Below are positions 49,480 to 57,894 of a stretch of 64,000 bases of DNA, one piece after another. Position 1 is the stretch's first letter. Every line of letters begins with the position of its first letter. Where the stretch lies: positions 1 through 64,000 of the forward strand of contig CAIOMN010000229.1 in assembly GCA_903859415.1 (NCBI GenBank). Direction: 5' to 3'. A program made the position numbers and the translations under genes. The notes under the pieces are model-generated. The model saw only the letters and a program-made list of their open reading frames with translations, was not told the origin of the DNA and did not search any database. This DNA comes from an uncultured Methylococcaceae bacterium (GTDB taxonomy: Bacteria > Pseudomonadota > Gammaproteobacteria > Methylococcales > Methylomonadaceae).

Positions 49480-50877
49480 CTACAAATGGTAAGCTGTTTC
49501 TCCATGCTCAGAGATATCTAAACCTTCACGTTCGGCTTCTTCGCTGACTCTTAAGCCCATTACAATATCAATTAATTTAAAAGCTATAAAAGACACTATA
49601 CCCGACCAGACAATACAGATACTTACACCCCAAAGTTGACTTATAAACTGCGTTGAAAAACTGTATTCTGCTACACCATTGGCAACATAATCCCATACAC
49701 CCGTACCGCCTAAAGCTGGATTTGCCACGACTGAAGTTCCTAAAGCACCAATAATTCCACCAATGCCGTGAACACCAAATGCGTCTAAAGAATCATCGTA
49801 ACCCATTAGACTCTTCAAACTTGTCACCGCAACAAAACAAGCGACACCCGCAACCAAACCTAATCCGATAGAACCCATCGGGCCTGCCCAACCACATGCT
49901 GGTGTAATAGCAACTAAACCAGCAATTGCACCCGATGCGCCACCTAACATACTTGGTTTACCACGAATAATCCATTCTGCACCACTCCAGGCCAATGTGG
50001 CTGCGGCACTTGCTAGTAAGGTATTAACAAAAACCAGGGCAGAAAGACCGTTCGCTTCTAAATTAGAACCTACGTTAAAACCAAACCAACCTACCCATAA
50101 TAAAGAAGCACCCACCATTGTCATCGTGACACTGTGTGGAGCAAGTGATTCTTTGTTATAACCAATACGTTTACCAACGATCAAACAGCCGACTAAGCCA
50201 GCAATACCCGCGTTAATATGAACAACCGTACCACCCGCAAAATCTAAAGCGCCTTTTTGAAATAGAAAACCTGCCGTAGCACCCGCAGTAGTACCCGATG
50301 CGGCATCAGTATAGGCATCAGGACCTGCCCAATACCAAACCATGTGAGCCATGGGTAAATAAGCGAAAGTAAACCAGATTAACATAAACACTAATATTGC
50401 TGAAAACTTAACCCGCTCAGCAAAAGCACCGATAATCAAAGCCGGAGTGATGCCCGCAAACGTTAACTGAAATGCCACATAAATATATTCAGGAATATAA
50501 ACCCCTTTAGTGAAGCTAGCCGCCATTGAGTCTGGTGTGATACCCAACAGAAACAGCTTACTAAATCCACCAATAAAAGGGCTACCTTCAGTGAAGGCAA
50601 GACTATAACCGTAAAGAGCCCATAGCACAGCCATCATAGAAAAAATAATAAATACCTGCATTAATACAGAAAGCATATTTTTTGCACGTACCATACCGCC
50701 ATAAAATAAAGCTAAGCCTGGAATAACCATCAGGATAACCAGAACGGTTGCTACAATCATCCAGGCGGTATCGCCTTTATTGATGCTAGGCGCAACTACT
50801 GCAGCAGGATCCGCCAACGCAAATCCAGCAAAACTGACCAACGCAACAAAAATAAAGCTATTTAATAACTGTTTCAT
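49480..50877 (-). CDS. amtB: Ammonium transporter AmtB
   Basis: Inner-membrane ammonium channel (465 aa): an N-terminal signal peptide (cleavage after ALA), then eleven helices. The twin-His pore residues fall in GGTVVHINAGIAGLVG and DAFGVHGIGGIIGALG. The cytoplasmic C-terminal tail (GLRVSEEAEREGLDISEHGETAYHL) is the GlnK-binding signature. It follows glnK by 18 bases in an operon under a sigma-54 promoter. Confidence 0.97.
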   Translation of the reverse strand: MKQLLNSFIFVALVSFAGFALADPAAVVAPSINKGDTAWMIVATVLVILMVIPGLALFYGGMVRAKNMLSVLMQVFIIFSMMAVLWALYGYSLAFTEGSPFIGGFSKLFLLGITPDSMAASFTKGVYIPEYIYVAFQLTFAGITPALIIGAFAERVKFSAILVFMLIWFTFAYLPMAHMVWYWAGPDAYTDAASGTTAGATAGFLFQKGALDFAGGTVVHINAGIAGLVGCLIVGKRIGYNKESLAPHSVTMTMVGASLLWVGWFGFNVGSNLEANGLSALVFVNTLLASAAATLAWSGAEWIIRGKPSMLGGASGAIAGLVAITPACGWAGPMGSIGLGLVAGVACFVAVTSLKSLMGYDDSLDAFGVHGIGGIIGALGTSVVANPALGGTGVWDYVANGVAEYSFSTQFISQLWGVSICIVWSGIVSFIAFKLIDIVMGLRVSEEAEREGLDISEHGETAYHL

Positions 50878-50895
50878 AACTCCCCCGTACCAAGA

Positions 50896-51273
<378 letters not shown>

Positions 51274-51282
51274 TTAAGGAAA

Positions 51283-51298
51283 GCAGAGACTGTGCCAA
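51283..51298 (-). promoter_or_regulatory. Sigma-54 promoter of glnK-amtB
   Basis: On the minus strand TTGGCAC, five bases, then CTGCT gives the -24 GG and -12 GC elements 12 bases apart. Only one base (C for T) departs from TGGCAC-N5-TTGC. Transcription should begin near 51271, about 37 bases before the glnK ATG. Confidence 0.85.
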
Positions 51299-51438
51299 GT
51301 ATAATCTCATACTTATATTATTATCTAAGCACCCTCAAAAATGCACTATCGGTAAGGGAATAAAAGAATAGTTAAGACTATAAAACGCGAATAATCCAGA
51401 GAATATCTTAATCCTCCTCAACACATTAATAATTATGC

Positions 51439-51482
51439 GCACCGGATCAGAGCAATCGAATCTTTGCGCTCCACATTGGTGC
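51439..51482. promoter_or_regulatory. Pair of NtrC-type enhancer boxes for glnK-amtB
   Basis: Two sites fit GCAC-N7-GTGC with one mismatch each: GCACCGGATCAGAGC (51439-51453) and GCTCCACATTGGTGC (51468-51482). Their starts are 29 bases apart, close to three helical turns, and they lie about 170-210 bases upstream of the predicted start site. NtrC binding is inferred. Confidence 0.6.
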
Positions 51483-51651
51483 AATTACATACCATCAAAC
51501 AAAGTGGAAAGCACAAAACCCAAACAATGAGCACTAAAACGCTATAAAAAGTACAAAACATACAAGTAAATAATTCCTCACTATAACTCATGAGTCATTA
51601 AAACTATCAGGTGGGATTTGGCTTAGAAAATGAATTGAAAAGAATAAAGAA

Positions 51652-51676
51652 ATGCCCTAGATAAATTCAAGGGCAT
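51652..51676 (-). terminator. Terminator after ntrB-ntrC
   Basis: On the minus strand ATGCCCT and AGGGCAT form a 7-bp stem with an 11-base loop followed by TTCTTT. It begins about 39 bases after the ntrC stop. Confidence 0.65.
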
Positions 51677-51714
51677 AGCTAAAATAAAGAATTAGTTGAG
51701 ACAAAAGCTAGGGG

Positions 51715-53136
51715 TTACTCATCAGCCTCGATTCCCAACTCCTTTATCTTACGCGTCAAAGTATTTCGACCGTAACCCAATAAAACTGAAGCCTCATGAC
51801 GCCTGCCATGAGTAAAATCAAGAGCCGCTTTAATTAAAATCGCTTCAACGGTTGGAATCGTATGCTTCGCAACTTCGGGTTCTTTTGAAAGAAGCTGCAG
51901 ATCAATCCAATTTCTAAGTAGCGTCTCCCAATCGGCTCCAGCATTATCTTTTTCGATAGGAGCAGTCAATAACTCAGGTGGTAAATCATGTAAATGAATT
52001 TCTCTGCTGGATGCCATTACCGTTAACCAACGGCAACTATTTTCTAATTGCCTGACATTTCCTGGCCATTCTAAAGTACTTAAATAAGCCTCTGCATCAG
52101 ACTTCAAAACCTTATTTTCAACACCTAACTCCGAAGCTGCCTGCTGCAAAAAATGCCGCAACAACAAAGGTATATCCTGCTTTCTCTCACGTAAAGCCGG
52201 AATATGAATACGAATGACATTTAAACGATGAAATAGATCTTCTCGAAAACGTCCTTGTTCAACTAATACCTCAAGATTTTGGTGCGTAGCAGCAATAATA
52301 CGCACATCAACCTTAATGGCCAAATGCGCACCGACTGGATAAAACTCACCATCAGCCAGCACCCTTAATAATCGGGTTTGTAATTCTGCAGGCATATCAC
52401 CTATCTCATCCAGAAATAGAGTTCCCCCATTAGCTTGCTCAAAGCGCCCCGCTCGTCGTGCTTGAGCCCCTGTAAATGCCCCTTTCTCATGTCCAAAGAG
52501 CTCAGATTCCATCAAATCTTTTGGAATCGCCGCCATATTCAAGGCAATAAAGGGACTTTTAGATCGAGGGCTATGTCGATGTAATGCCTTAGCAACTAAC
52601 TCCTTACCTGTACCCGATTCACCATTAATAAGCACAGTAATATGTGATCTAGCCAAACGACCAATCGCCCTAAAAACTTCTTGCATCGCAGGTGCTTCAC
52701 CAATAATTTCTGGTGTTGGCTCACTACTAGCGGTCGCAGTACGCGACGCATCACTTTGCTGCTGACGACCGTGTAAACATGCTCGCTGCGCCAGACTAAC
52801 AACCTCCTTAATATCAAAAGGTTTAGGCAAATACTCAAAAGCCCCTCCATGAAAAGCAGACACTGCACTCTCCAAATCCGAATGCGCTGTCATTACAATC
52901 ACAGGCAAATTAGGATGACTCAACTGAACCTTATCCAAAAGCTCAAGACCATCCATACCAGGCATACGAATATCAGTTATCAATGCATCTGGCAAATCAC
53001 CTTCTAATGCGTTTAGAAAATCCTGCCCAGCAGAGAATGTGCGAGTGACAATATCTGCTTTTTGTAACGCTTTCTCAACAACCCAACGTATCGATTTATC
53101 ATCATCAACAATCCAGACAGTATCAGGTTTAGCCAT
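51715..53136 (-). CDS. ntrC: Nitrogen regulation response regulator NtrC
   Basis: 473-aa enhancer-binding activator for nitrogen-limitation genes. The receiver domain has Asp55 (LITDIRMPG), the AAA+ domain has [11 protein letters not shown], the sigma-54 loop GAFTGA and [13 protein letters not shown], and the Fis-type HTH is [21 protein letters not shown]. It overlaps ntrB by 8 bases. Its likely targets in this window are the glnK-amtB, porin and type III glutamine synthetase promoters. Confidence 0.97.
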   Translation of the reverse strand: MAKPDTVWIVDDDKSIRWVVEKALQKADIVTRTFSAGQDFLNALEGDLPDALITDIRMPGMDGLELLDKVQLSHPNLPVIVMTAHSDLESAVSAFHGGAFEYLPKPFDIKEVVSLAQRACLHGRQQQSDASRTATASSEPTPEIIGEAPAMQEVFRAIGRLARSHITVLINGESGTGKELVAKALHRHSPRSKSPFIALNMAAIPKDLMESELFGHEKGAFTGAQARRAGRFEQANGGTLFLDEIGDMPAELQTRLLRVLADGEFYPVGAHLAIKVDVRIIAATHQNLEVLVEQGRFREDLFHRLNVIRIHIPALRERKQDIPLLLRHFLQQAASELGVENKVLKSDAEAYLSTLEWPGNVRQLENSCRWLTVMASSREIHLHDLPPELLTAPIEKDNAGADWETLLRNWIDLQLLSKEPEVAKHTIPTVEAILIKAALDFTHGRRHEASVLLGYGRNTLTRKIKELGIEADE

Positions 53137-54217
53137 GACCTATCTCCATAGGCAAAAATATTGAAAATATTGTATTTCCTGGCTGACTATTGCACTCTAT
53201 CAAACCATTATGCTGAGTAATTAAAGCTTGCGCAATTGACAACCCCAAACCAGTCCCTTCTGCTCGACCAGTAATCATGGGGTAAAATATTTGATTCATC
53301 ATATTGGCATCTATACCAGGCCCGCTATCGATAATGTCACACTTAACCGCTAATTTATATCGTTTACGGCCTATATTCATATGCCGATATATTCGAGTTT
53401 TAAAAATAATGCGCCCCTTTCCTTCCATTGCCTGAACCGCATTTTTAGCAATATTTAAGATTGCTTGAATGAGTTGGTCCTTATCAGCAAAAATATCAGG
53501 AATACTGGGATCATAATCACTTTGAATAATCAAACTCCCACTAGATTCTGCTTGAACCAATTGCCTGACTCGCTCTAATACTTCATGAATATTAATCGCT
53601 TTTTTATTCGGCAACTTATTCGGTCCTAACATTTTATCTAATAATCCCTGTAGACGATCTGACTCGGCAATAATAATTTGAGTGTATTCTTTCAGTTCTG
53701 GGTCGTCTAACTCTAAATCCAGCAACTGCGCTGCACCCCGCAAGCCACCCAAAGGATTTTTTATTTCATGAGCCAATCCCCTAACCAGCAATCTAGCCGT
53801 ATTCTGTTGCGATAATAATTGCTCTTCCTTTGAGATACGCAAATGGTTATCGACTTGTTGGAATTCAACCAATATTTCATTCACTTCCTCATCCACTAAT
53901 AACGGTGTAGCGCTAAAATTGGTCGTCACATTCTGTGGCGTTCGACCTAAGGTCAATGCCCGATCAACCAATGGCTCAGACATAGCCAATGACTGTTTCA
54001 GATTTATTAGTAATGCTGGATCAGATGCCTTAAACAACTCCTCAGCACTTTGCCCTACTAAATGATGAGCACTATCAGCAAACAGAATTTCTCCTGTTGT
54101 ATTAATAAAAGTAAGTATTAATTCACGATCAAACAATAAAATTGCAGTATTAAGATGATCCAGCATTCGTTTATACATTGTCTTTTTAATCAGTCCTTTT
54201 TTGATATAAAGATTCAT
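53129..54217 (-). CDS. ntrB: Nitrogen regulation sensor kinase NtrB
   Basis: Soluble kinase/phosphatase that phosphorylates NtrC and is switched by P-II. It has an N-terminal PAS domain (LNTAILLFDRELILTFINTTG), the H-box RGLAHEIKNPLGGLRGAAQL, then DSGPGID and GTGLGLSIAQ. The frame is open from 54271; I chose ATG 54217, with ATG 54178 nearly as good and neither having a clear ribosome site. No transmembrane segments, as expected. Confidence 0.94.
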   Translation of the reverse strand: MNLYIKKGLIKKTMYKRMLDHLNTAILLFDRELILTFINTTGEILFADSAHHLVGQSAEELFKASDPALLINLKQSLAMSEPLVDRALTLGRTPQNVTTNFSATPLLVDEEVNEILVEFQQVDNHLRISKEEQLLSQQNTARLLVRGLAHEIKNPLGGLRGAAQLLDLELDDPELKEYTQIIIAESDRLQGLLDKMLGPNKLPNKKAINIHEVLERVRQLVQAESSGSLIIQSDYDPSIPDIFADKDQLIQAILNIAKNAVQAMEGKGRIIFKTRIYRHMNIGRKRYKLAVKCDIIDSGPGIDANMMNQIFYPMITGRAEGTGLGLSIAQALITQHNGLIECNSQPGNTIFSIFLPMEIGHG

Positions 54218-54306
54218 TTTATTACCAATGCAATTTATATACCAAGCCACACAGGAATGAGGAATGTACAAATCTTATCTCATTATAGTCACAATAAATG
54301 CAAAAA

Positions 54307-54323
54307 CGCACCATAATAGATCA
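54307..54323. promoter_or_regulatory. NtrC-like box, repeat copy 1, upstream of ntrB
   Basis: CGCACCATAATAGATCA; with the following AAAA it matches copy 2 (56068-56084) at all but two positions. The left half equals the NtrC half-site GCACCA, while the right half TAGATCA departs from TGGTGCA in the same way in both copies. It may autoregulate ntrBC. Confidence 0.5.
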
Positions 54324-54391
54324 AAAGCTTGACCGCCAATAACATTTATTTATATCAAGATAAAAGTCGAAAATGGGAATGTTTAGAGCAT

Positions 54392-54426
54392 AAAAAACCC
54401 CGCTAAGCCTTGAAGCTTGCGGGGTC
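54392..54426 (-). terminator. Rho-independent terminator of glnA
   Basis: On the minus strand ACCCCGC and GCGGGGT pair, with inner AAGC/GCTT pairing, followed by TTTTTT. It ends 19 bases after the glnA stop, separating glnA from ntrBC, although read-through is possible. Confidence 0.9.
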
Positions 54427-54444
54427 TTGGGTAAACAGCCTTAA

Positions 54445-55854
54445 TTACAGACTGTAGTACATATCGTATTCAGCTGGGTGAGTACTCATGCGTAAACGAG
54501 TGACTTCTTCCATTTTCAACGCTATGTAACCATCAATTACGTCATCAGTGAAAACGCCACCTTTTTTCAGGAAGTCACGATCTGCATCTAACGCTTCTAA
54601 AGCTTGATCAAATGAATGGCACACTTGTGGGATAAGCTTTGCTTCTTCAGCGGGTAAATCATACAAATCTTTATCCATCGGATCGCCAGGATGAATTTTG
54701 TTTTGAATACCGTCTAAACCTGCCATTAACATTGCAGCGAAGGCTAAATAAGGGTTAGCGGTTGAATCAGGGAAGCGCACTTCAATGCGACGACCTTTTG
54801 GATTGTTTACAAAAGGAATACGGATAGAAGCAGAGCGGTTACGTGCTGAGTAAGCCAACATAACAGGCGCTTCAAAACCAGGCACTAAGCGTTTATAACT
54901 GTTAGTTGAGGCATTGGTAAACGCATTTAAAGCTCTAGCGTGCTTAATGATACCGCCAATGTAATACAATGCAGTTTCAGATAAGCCACCGTATAAATCA
55001 CCTGTAAACAAGTTAACACCGTCTTTAGCCAACGATTGGTGTACGTGCATACCGCTACCGTTATCACCGACTAAGGGTTTAGGCATAAAAGTCGCTGTTT
55101 TGCCATAAGCATGAGCAATATTAGCAACAACATATTTTAATTCTAAAACTTCATCCGCCTTTTTAACTAGCGTATTAAATTTAACGCCGATTTCACATTG
55201 ACCTGCTGTCGCTACTTCATGGTGATGTACTTCCGTTACCATGCCCATTTCTTCTAAAGTCAAGCACATTGCAGAACGCATGTCTTGGAGAGAATCGACT
55301 GGAGGCACCGGGAAGTAACCGCCTTTAACACCAGGACGGTGACCCGTATTACCATCAGGGTACACTTTTTCTGAGTTCCAACCCGCTTCTTCAGAATCAA
55401 TTTTATAAAATGAACCACTTATATCAGTGCCCCAACGGACATCATCAAAGATAAAGAATTCATTTTCTGGGCCGAAAAACGCCGTATCTGCAATACCGGT
55501 TGATTTTAAATATTGCTCTGCACGTTTAGCTAAAGAACGAGGATCACGCTCATAACCTTGCATGTTTTTTGGCTCAATAATGTCACAACGCAAAATTAAA
55601 GTGTTGTCATCAAAGAACGGATCAATAACCGCTGTTGAGGGATCAGGCAATAAAATCATGTCTGATTCGTTGATGTGCTTCCAGCCAGCGACTGATGATC
55701 CATCAAACATATTACCTTCTTCAAAGGTATCTTCATCTATTGAATGCGCTGGAAATGTTACATGCTGCTCTTTACCACGTGTATCAACGAAACGAAAATC
55801 AACAAATTTGATATCGTTTTCTTCAATCAATTTTAATACTTTTTTTACAGACAT
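54445..55854 (-). CDS. glnA: Glutamine synthetase type I
   Basis: ATP-dependent ligation of ammonia to glutamate; 469-aa dodecameric GSI-beta enzyme. The catalytic loop is [11 protein letters not shown], the ATP-binding part is [17 protein letters not shown], the glutamate loop is [10 protein letters not shown], and the adenylylation Tyr is in [11 protein letters not shown] near the C terminus. Regulation by GlnE adenylylation is therefore likely. It lies upstream of ntrBC as in enterobacteria, but with a terminator between them. Confidence 0.97.
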   Translation of the reverse strand: MSVKKVLKLIEENDIKFVDFRFVDTRGKEQHVTFPAHSIDEDTFEEGNMFDGSSVAGWKHINESDMILLPDPSTAVIDPFFDDNTLILRCDIIEPKNMQGYERDPRSLAKRAEQYLKSTGIADTAFFGPENEFFIFDDVRWGTDISGSFYKIDSEEAGWNSEKVYPDGNTGHRPGVKGGYFPVPPVDSLQDMRSAMCLTLEEMGMVTEVHHHEVATAGQCEIGVKFNTLVKKADEVLELKYVVANIAHAYGKTATFMPKPLVGDNGSGMHVHQSLAKDGVNLFTGDLYGGLSETALYYIGGIIKHARALNAFTNASTNSYKRLVPGFEAPVMLAYSARNRSASIRIPFVNNPKGRRIEVRFPDSTANPYLAFAAMLMAGLDGIQNKIHPGDPMDKDLYDLPAEEAKLIPQVCHSFDQALEALDADRDFLKKGGVFTDDVIDGYIALKMEEVTRLRMSTHPAEYDMYYSL

Positions 55855-55914
55855 TGAAAAAGTCCCCTTAGTTAATTGTTATTTATTATTATGTGTATTC
55901 TGTGTTTTCCAAAC

Positions 55915-55942
55915 ATTATAAAGATACCATTTTTCTTGTCGA
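55915..55942 (-). promoter_or_regulatory. Sigma-70-type promoter of glnA
   Basis: On the minus strand TCGACA (55942-55937), a 16-base spacer and a perfect TATAAT (55920-55915) lie about 60 bases before the glnA ATG. It would give basal expression of glnA. Confidence 0.6.
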
Positions 55943-56035
55943 ATTAGCCACTAAAAAGTAACAAGCTTGATTGAAAGAGAAATATACCAACAACATCCAC
56001 AATTATTTGCTAACACACAACAAATCATAGCTTTT

Positions 56036-56084
56036 TGCACACTTTTAAAACAAAGCATCATTAAAAATGCACCATTATAGATCA
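56036..56084. promoter_or_regulatory. NtrC-like boxes upstream of the porin (repeat copy 2)
   Basis: TGCACCATTATAGATCA (56068-56084) has a perfect left half-site and the same right half as the ntrB-upstream copy. A second half-site TGCAC starts at 56036, 32 bases earlier, the spacing of enhancer pairs in E. coli glnA. The main box is centred about 96 bases upstream of the predicted porin start site and could also influence glnA. Confidence 0.55.
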
Positions 56085-56144
56085 AAAATAAGCAATGCCT
56101 TTTTTTAAATCAACTAATACATTGTATTATAAAGACATACACTA

Positions 56145-56161
56145 TTGGCACAACTTTTGCT
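56145..56161 (+). promoter_or_regulatory. Consensus sigma-54 promoter of the porin gene
   Basis: TTGGCACAACTTTTGCT is a perfect TGGCAC-N5-TTGC match with the expected flanking bases. Transcription should begin near 56172, leaving a leader of about 80 bases before the ATG at 56252. Confidence 0.92.
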
Positions 56162-56251
56162 ATAATTATTCCAGTGTTCTTTGTCTAGTTACCAAAGGAG
56201 TTGTTATTTAACAACAGAGCACCATTTTTTAAGTCATTAAGAGGAATTAAA

Positions 56252-57595
56252 ATGAAACAACTACCTATAAGCAAAAGCCAGGCAATTATCGCTGCTGCGA
56301 GTGGACTTTTGTCACTTACACTTAGCGCAACTCAAGCCCACGCTGCAGGTGCAATACCATCTCTGACGGGTTACGACATTAATGAATCCAGCTTTTTGAA
56401 AGATAACGGAATAACAGTCAATGGCAACGCTAATGCTGGCATTACCTACAATGGCAACAACCCAACCAATGGCTTTAACGGCCCAGTTACTTTCGGCGAT
56501 CGCTCAAGCGAATTCCAGTTAAACCAATTAAACTTATCCATCCAAAAAGCGGTCGCTACTGAAGGCGACAAATGGAGCTTCGGCGGTCGCTTTGATGCTA
56601 TGTTTGGTACCGATTCCATCTTCACCCAAGCTTACGGCGTTCCCGCTTATAACGTCAATTCGCCTGGACAGGCACTTAGCAGAAACAACTGGGATTTAAA
56701 CATTTTAGGTACTGCGGGTAATCGCTTTTACGGTATTGCATTACCTCAAGCTTACCTTGAAACCTATGTACCTGTCGGCAATGGCTTAGATGTTAAATTG
56801 GGTCACTTTTATACACCAATCGGTTATGAAACTGTACCGGCCAATGAAAACTTCTTCTACACCCATGCTTACACCATGCAATATGGCGAACCATTCACGC
56901 ACACTGGCGCATTGGGTAACTATGCGTTCAGCTCAAACTGGTCAGCCATGGGCGGCGTAACCACTGGCAGCTCAACGGGCGGCTGGGACGGTGGTTTTAA
57001 CCAACAACTAAGCAATTGGAGTGGCATCGGCGGTGTAACCTGGACTAGCAACGACAAAGGCTCATCTGCCAATGTTAGCGGTACTTACGGCGCAGCATCA
57101 TCATTAAGCAGCCATGCATGGGCAATGTACAGTATCGTGTTAAAACACAACTTTACTGACAAAACCCATTTTGTATTACAACACGACCATGGTTTTGCTA
57201 ATGCTGTCTATGGAGCCGACGGCACCATTCAAGACGCACAATGGTATGGCGTCAACTCTCACCTGTACTACGACATTAAAGACAACCTATCAATCGGCAT
57301 GCGTGCTGAATGGTTCCGCGATCAAAATGGTTTTCGAGTGGCTCAAGCTGGTCGTATAGCTGGCGCCCTTAATGGAAGCGGTTATAGTTACGCCGGCCAA
57401 TATTATGGTGGAGCAGCAGCCAGTTATTACGAACTTACCTGGGGCGTAAACTGGAAACCGGTGTCATGGCTAAACTTACGTCCAAACGTTCGCTATGATC
57501 GTGTCGATGGAACTCAAGCGGGTACCGCTTACACTCCATTTGGAGGACAAACTGATCAAGTCTTATTCTCTAATGACTTTATCGTTACTTTCTAA
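56252..57595 (+). CDS. Outer-membrane porin, BBP2/OmpL-like
   Basis: 447 aa from ATG 56252, which follows AGAGGAATTAAA; a 17-codon upstream extension is not needed. A signal peptide ends at AHA (about residue 32). The mature protein is rich in alternating beta strands with aromatic girdles (DVKLGHFYTPIGYETVPANE) and ends in a terminal Phe (FIVTF), the beta-barrel assembly signal recognised by BAM. The HFYTPIGYE and YGEPFTHTG segments point to the beta-barrel porin-2 family. A consensus sigma-54 promoter and position between two glutamine synthetases suggest uptake of a nitrogen compound. Confidence 0.88.
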   Translation: MKQLPISKSQAIIAAASGLLSLTLSATQAHAAGAIPSLTGYDINESSFLKDNGITVNGNANAGITYNGNNPTNGFNGPVTFGDRSSEFQLNQLNLSIQKAVATEGDKWSFGGRFDAMFGTDSIFTQAYGVPAYNVNSPGQALSRNNWDLNILGTAGNRFYGIALPQAYLETYVPVGNGLDVKLGHFYTPIGYETVPANENFFYTHAYTMQYGEPFTHTGALGNYAFSSNWSAMGGVTTGSSTGGWDGGFNQQLSNWSGIGGVTWTSNDKGSSANVSGTYGAASSLSSHAWAMYSIVLKHNFTDKTHFVLQHDHGFANAVYGADGTIQDAQWYGVNSHLYYDIKDNLSIGMRAEWFRDQNGFRVAQAGRIAGALNGSGYSYAGQYYGGAAASYYELTWGVNWKPVSWLNLRPNVRYDRVDGTQAGTAYTPFGGQTDQVLFSNDFIVTF

Positions 57596-57622
57596 AGAAA
57601 GTCTCCGCTATATTCTTGCTTT

Positions 57623-57650
57623 AAAAATGCGCCTGACGGCGCATTTTTTT
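57623..57650 (+). terminator. Rho-independent terminator of the porin gene
   Basis: AAAAATGCGCC and GGCGCATTTTT pair around TGAC, continuing into a run of eight T. It begins 28 bases after the stop codon, so the downstream glutamine synthetase has its own promoter. Confidence 0.93.
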
Positions 57651-57688
57651 TGCTCAAATATTAACCATTACTGTGAACGCATTAGCAA

Positions 57689-57734
57689 TGCATCATTATG
57701 GTGCACAATCAAATCAATGCACCAGAACAACTCG
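57689..57734 (+). promoter_or_regulatory. NtrC-type enhancer pair of the type III glutamine synthetase
   Basis: TGCATCATTATGGTGCA (57689-57705) differs from the TGCACCA-N3-TGGTGCA consensus at one base. A second site, with perfect left half TGCACCA, starts at 57718, 29 bases later. They lie about 130-160 bases upstream of the predicted start site. Confidence 0.75.
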
Positions 57735-57828
57735 CCTTTCAGACTTGTGCTTACTAATATTACTAATGACTGACATCAAAAGTTGGCTATTTCTAGACCT
57801 CAGCACCTCACTCGGACTATTTTAATAA

Positions 57829-57845
57829 CTGGTTCAATTATTGCT
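57829..57845 (+). promoter_or_regulatory. Sigma-54 promoter of the type III glutamine synthetase
   Basis: CTGGTTCAATTATTGCT has the -24 GG and -12 TTGC 12 bases apart, with TTC in place of CAC. Transcription should begin near 57856, about 39 bases before the ATG at 57895. Confidence 0.7.
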
Positions 57846-57894
57846 ATCCCTTTAAAACAACCAAACTAAATTCACTATGATACAGGGGAAAAAT

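Larger units (their letters stand above)
55855..56251. other. Divergent control region glnA / porin
   Basis: 397 AT-rich bases with no gene. They contain a sigma-70-type promoter for glnA, two NtrC-like sites and a consensus sigma-54 promoter for the porin, all listed separately. I find no sigma-54 promoter directed at glnA. Confidence 0.7.

Noticed and set aside
51435-51534. Short plus-strand frame of about 32 codons upstream of glnK
   Set aside because: No ribosome site, odd composition, and it overlaps the putative NtrC boxes.
54301-54360. Sigma-54 promoter for ntrB around TTGGCGG
   Set aside because: The GG and the expected GC are not 12 bases apart on the minus strand.
55855-56100. Sigma-54 promoter for glnA on the minus strand
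   Set aside because: I checked each CC dinucleotide for a partner GC 12 bases away on the plus strand and found none with consensus flanks.
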